From assembly GCF_002354895.1 (NCBI RefSeq), contig NZ_CP023439.1, positions 4,836,001 through 4,900,000 of the forward strand: a DNA stretch of 64,000 bases, written 5' to 3'. Numbering within the stretch: position 1 is the first letter of the stretch; the number at the start of each line of letters is the position of its first letter. The position numbers were made by a program, and so were the translations under genes. A model generated the notes under the pieces. It did not search any database, was not told where the DNA came from, and worked only from the letters and a program-made list of their open reading frames with translations. This document shows, piece by piece, positions 61,346 through 64,000 of the stretch. The stretch comes from Thauera sp. K11. GTDB lineage: Bacteria > Pseudomonadota > Gammaproteobacteria > Burkholderiales > Rhodocyclaceae.

Positions 61346-62289
61346 ACGGCCGCCGCTTCCTGCCGGGCGGCCGCTTCTGGGTCGGCTGCCTGCCGTGGGC
61401 CTGGATGCTGCTGTTCTTCCTGCTGCCCTTCGTGCTGATCGTCAATGTCAGCCTGTCGACGCCCGACCTCGCGGTGCCGCCCTACGTGCCCCCGTTCTCG
61501 CTGGAGCCGGTGCAGGGCGAGCCGGCCTTCCATCCCGACTTCGGCAGCTACCGCCGGCTCGGCGACGAGCTTGCCGCGCTCGCCGCGCCCGGCGCCGATC
61601 TGCAGTACCTGCGCGCGTTCGGCAACTCGCTGCTGCTCGCGGCGCTGACCACCCTGTGCTGCCTGCTCGTCGGCTACCCCTTCGCCTACCACATCGCCCG
61701 CTCGCGCGAGGCCGCGCGCGGCACGCTGCTGATGCTGGTCATGCTGCCGTTCTGGACGTCCTTCCTGCTGCGCGTGTATGCATGGATGGGGCTGCTCGAC
61801 AGCAGCGAGGCGGGCCTTATCAACCAGTTGCTGCTCGCCCTCGGCGTGGTCGAGGCGCCGCTGCAACTGCTCTACAACAGGGGCGCGGTGCTGGCCGGCA
61901 TGGTCTACAGCTACCTGCCCTTCATGGTGCTGCCGCTGTACGCCAACCTGGTGAAGCTGGACGTGCGCCTGCTGGAGGCGGCGCGCGACCTCGGCGCGCG
62001 GCCGTGGACCGCCTTCGTGTCGATCACGCTGCCGCTGTCGTGGCGGGGCATCGTCGCCGGCTCGATGATGGTCTTCATCCCGGCGGTGGGAGAGTTCGTG
62101 ATCCCGGACCTGCTCGGCGGCGGCGGGGTGCTGATGATAGGGCGCCGCATCTGGGACGATTTCGGCCCCAACCAGGACTGGCCGATGGCGGCGGCCGTCG
62201 CGGTGGTGATGGTGCTGATGCTGATCGTGCCCGTCATGCTCGCCCACCGCCACGGCCAGGGTGGGGGTGGGCCGGAGGCGGGGCCGTGA
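61342..62289 (+). CDS. Polyamine ABC transporter permease (PotH/PotB-like)
   Basis: A 315-residue inner-membrane permease with about six helices. The EAA loop that contacts the ATPase is seen as LLEAARDLGARPWTAFVSIT. A periplasmic stretch after the first helix (residues 38-85) resembles PotH. ATG overlaps the ATPase stop; its own stop shares a base with the next ATG. Confidence 0.92.
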   Translation: MNGRRFLPGGRFWVGCLPWAWMLLFFLLPFVLIVNVSLSTPDLAVPPYVPPFSLEPVQGEPAFHPDFGSYRRLGDELAALAAPGADLQYLRAFGNSLLLAALTTLCCLLVGYPFAYHIARSREAARGTLLMLVMLPFWTSFLLRVYAWMGLLDSSEAGLINQLLLALGVVEAPLQLLYNRGAVLAGMVYSYLPFMVLPLYANLVKLDVRLLEAARDLGARPWTAFVSITLPLSWRGIVAGSMMVFIPAVGEFVIPDLLGGGGVLMIGRRIWDDFGPNQDWPMAAAVAVVMVLMLIVPVMLAHRHGQGGGGPEAGP

Positions 62290-63125
62290 TGCACGCCGAC
62301 GGCGACGGGCGCTGGGGCGCGCGGGCGTGGCTGCTGCTGGTCTATGCCTTCCTGTACGCCCCCATCCTGTGCCTGGTGGTGTTCTCCTTCACCGCCGGAG
62401 AGATCACCACCCGGCTCGACGGCGTGTCGCTGCGCTGGTACGCGGCGCTCCTGGACGACCGCGAGCTTGCCGCCGCGGTGCTGCTGTCGCTGCGGGTCGG
62501 CGCGCTGGCGGCGAGCGCCGCGGTGGTCGTCGGCACCGCCGCGGCGGTGGTGCTGGCGCGCTTTGCGCCCCGCTTCGGCGGCTTCCTCGCCGGCATGACC
62601 ACCGCGCCGATGGTGATGCCCGAAGTGGTGGTCGGGCTTTCGCTGGTGCTGCTGTTCACCCATCCGGCGCTGCAGCCGGTGCTCGGCGGACGCGGCGTGG
62701 CGGCGATCTGGGCGGCGCACACCACGCTGTGCGCGGCCTACGTGACGGTGCTGGTGCGGTCGCGGCTGCGCGAGATGGACCGCGCGCTGGAAGAAGCCGC
62801 GCTCGATCTCGGCTGCCCGCCGGCGAAGGTCTTCTTCGTCATCACCGTGCCGGTGATCGCGCCGGCGCTGGTGGCCGGCTGGCTGCTGGCCTTCACGCTG
62901 TCGATGGACGACTTCGTGCTCGCCGCGATGCTGTCCGACCCCGGCAGCACGACCCTGCCGGTGCTGGTGTTCGCGCGCCTGCACCACGGCCTGAAGCCGG
63001 AGATCAATGCGCTGGCGACGGTGATCGTGGCGGCGGTGTCGGTCGCGGTGCTGGTGGCCAACCGCGTCATGCAGCGCGCGCAGTCGCACCGGCGCGCGGC
63101 CATGCATGCCGCGCTGCGCACCTGA
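62289..63125 (+). CDS. Polyamine ABC transporter permease (PotI/PotC-like)
   Basis: A 278-residue second permease with six helices. The EAA loop is ALEEAALDLGCPPAKVFFVI. The FSFTAGEITTRLDGVSLRWY stretch after the first helix is typical of PotI/PotC. The ATG at 62289 shares one base with the previous stop (TGATG). It is convergent with the MarR gene, 6 bases away. Confidence 0.92.
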   Translation: MHADGDGRWGARAWLLLVYAFLYAPILCLVVFSFTAGEITTRLDGVSLRWYAALLDDRELAAAVLLSLRVGALAASAAVVVGTAAAVVLARFAPRFGGFLAGMTTAPMVMPEVVVGLSLVLLFTHPALQPVLGGRGVAAIWAAHTTLCAAYVTVLVRSRLREMDRALEEAALDLGCPPAKVFFVITVPVIAPALVAGWLLAFTLSMDDFVLAAMLSDPGSTTLPVLVFARLHHGLKPEINALATVIVAAVSVAVLVANRVMQRAQSHRRAAMHAALRT

Positions 63126-63131
63126 GGCGCA

Positions 63132-63587
63132 TCACTTCTGCCTGTCGCGTTGCTTCCAGTTCTCGATCGACGCCAGCAACTGGTCGAGCATCCCGTGCAG
63201 CCGCGTCCATTCCTGATCGCTGAAGTCGGCGAACAGCTCCGCTTCCAGGCCGCGGCCGATGCGTTCGCCCTCGTACCAGGCGCGCATGCCCGCTTCGGTG
63301 AGCGTCAGGCACTGCTGGCGGTTGTCCTGCGCGTTGGCGCAGCGCGAGATCAGGCCCCGGCCTTCGAGGTAGGAGATGTTCTTGGACAGCAGCGTCTTGT
63401 CCAGCACCAGGCGGTTGCCGAGGTCGGTCGCGGTGATGCCGGGAAAGTCATGCACCAGCCGCAGCACGCGCAGTTCGCGCACGCCCAGGTCCAGGGCCTT
63501 CTTGTAGTGGGCATTGCCCAGCTTCATCAGGATCGTCTTGATCAGGTCGAGCTTGTAGGTCAGGTACGGCGCTTCGTTCTTTTTCAT
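63132..63587 (-). CDS. MarR-family transcriptional regulator
   Basis: A 151-residue winged-helix protein: VRELRVLRLVHDFPGITATD, recognition helix LVLDKTLLSKNISYLEGRGL, wing ISRCANAQDNRQQCLTLTEAG. The ATG at 63587 (MKKNEAPYLTYKLD) gives a family-like length. Its target is unknown; the polyamine transporter ends just downstream on the other strand. Upstream lies a copy of the 236-bp repeat. Confidence 0.88.
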   Translation of the reverse strand: MKKNEAPYLTYKLDLIKTILMKLGNAHYKKALDLGVRELRVLRLVHDFPGITATDLGNRLVLDKTLLSKNISYLEGRGLISRCANAQDNRQQCLTLTEAGMRAWYEGERIGRGLEAELFADFSDQEWTRLHGMLDQLLASIENWKQRDRQK

Positions 63588-63712
63588 CGATGTCTGAAGG
63601 CGGGTCTGTCCTGCGGTGGGAATGCGCACCGGGTCTGCAACGCCCGATCCGGTGAACGGTTGCAGTATGTACCAGTCGACAGGGTGCAGCCAGCGCCCGG
63701 CGCAGGGCGATC

Positions 63713-63948
63713 GCATGAGTGCGCGGAATCCGGTCCGGTGGCGGGGATGCGTTCCGTCGGGCCGTGGAATTCGGGCGCGCTTCGTCCGGGGGTTGGGCGG
63801 TCTTCGACCGTTCGGCGTGTCTCTCGAATCCGGTCTGGTGGCGGGGGATGCGTTCCGCGGGCTGCGGAACTCGCCCTCGCTGCGCTCGGTGCTCGGACAG
63901 TCCTCGCCCGCTCCACGCATCTCCCGCCACCAGACCTACCGTGTCGCG
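63713..63948. repeat. 236-bp dispersed structured repeat, copy B
   Basis: Same length and orientation as copy A at 25879-26114, about 20 mismatches by eye. It occupies most of the 413 bases upstream of the MarR gene to the window end; the remaining bases (63588-63712 and 63949-64000) show no gene or clear promoter. Arms of the GGTGGCGGG type bracket the core GGGCGAGGACTGTCCGAGC on the minus strand. Confidence 0.8.
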
Positions 63949-64000
63949 CCATCCGGGCCGATGAAGAGACGTCGTGCGATCGCCCTGGCGCCCGGTCTGG

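Overview
This is a gene-dense, GC-rich chromosomal window from a betaproteobacterium. The gene orders (parAB followed by the F1Fo-ATPase operon, mreBCD-mrdAB-rlpA-dacA followed by dat-DUF493-lipB-lipA, and ubiE near a Tim44-like gene and ubiJ) and the protein sequences look most like Rhodocyclales (Azoarcus/Thauera/Aromatoleum-like). That placement is an inference from gene order and sequence character, not from a search.

Layout. 1-2044: end of parA, a MNT/HEPN (MntA-HepT type) toxin-antitoxin pair, and parB. 2172-10613 (minus strand): a DUF2339 membrane protein, an MFS-acyltransferase fusion, a Tat-type amidohydrolase, an acyltransferase/acyl-ACP synthetase and an ArsR-type regulator; together these look like a lysophospholipid uptake and re-acylation (LplT/Aas-like) module. 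10719-17771: the complete atpIBEFHAGDC operon, from a recognisable sigma70-type promoter to a strong intrinsic terminator. 17891-20615 (minus): ubiJ, a Tim44-like gene, ubiE and a DUF971 gene. 20710-22819: phoBR with a Pho-box-like site. 22806-25787 (minus): an uncharacterised 537-residue protein, a HIT hydrolase and a class-II glutamine amidotransferase. 26156-29999 (minus): gatC-gatA-lipoprotein-gatB. 30148-38400: the elongasome set mreBCD, mrdA, rodA, rlpA and a D,D-carboxypeptidase. 38454-41244: dat, DUF493, lipB and lipA. 41328-46386: SIMPL, pentapeptide-repeat, DUF4197, rep helicase and cytochrome c genes. 46541-46617: tRNA-Arg(CCG). 46934-48575: an MFS carrier and a DUF488 gene. 48659-59046: a hydrogenase island, with hypABFCDE on the minus strand divergent from hoxFUYHW on the plus strand (NAD-reducing [NiFe] hydrogenase and its maturation). 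59098-63125: a polyamine-type ABC transporter. 63132-63587: a MarR-family regulator.

Functional logic. Most of the window is core metabolism and cell-envelope building. The accessory parts are the toxin-antitoxin pair placed inside the parAB operon, the lipid-salvage block placed between parB and atpI, and the hydrogenase island. The island carries structural, protease and maturation genes but no visible H2-sensing regulators, and its HypF is a short form.

The least ordinary signal is a set of structured repeats. One family of about 236 bp occurs at 25879 and 63713. A smaller relative with a 24-bp perfect inverted repeat lies at the 3' end of hoxW, where it supplies most of the protein's C-terminal tail; its stem arms differ in sequence from the other copies but stay complementary. 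A second family is an 81-bp tandem repeat between mrdA and rodA. Each complete unit ends with a Shine-Dalgarno-like GGGAGGG and a GTGAGC start-like site, and a related module sits directly in front of the GTG start of the MFS-acyltransferase gene. A perfect 17-bp hairpin also separates gatC from gatA.
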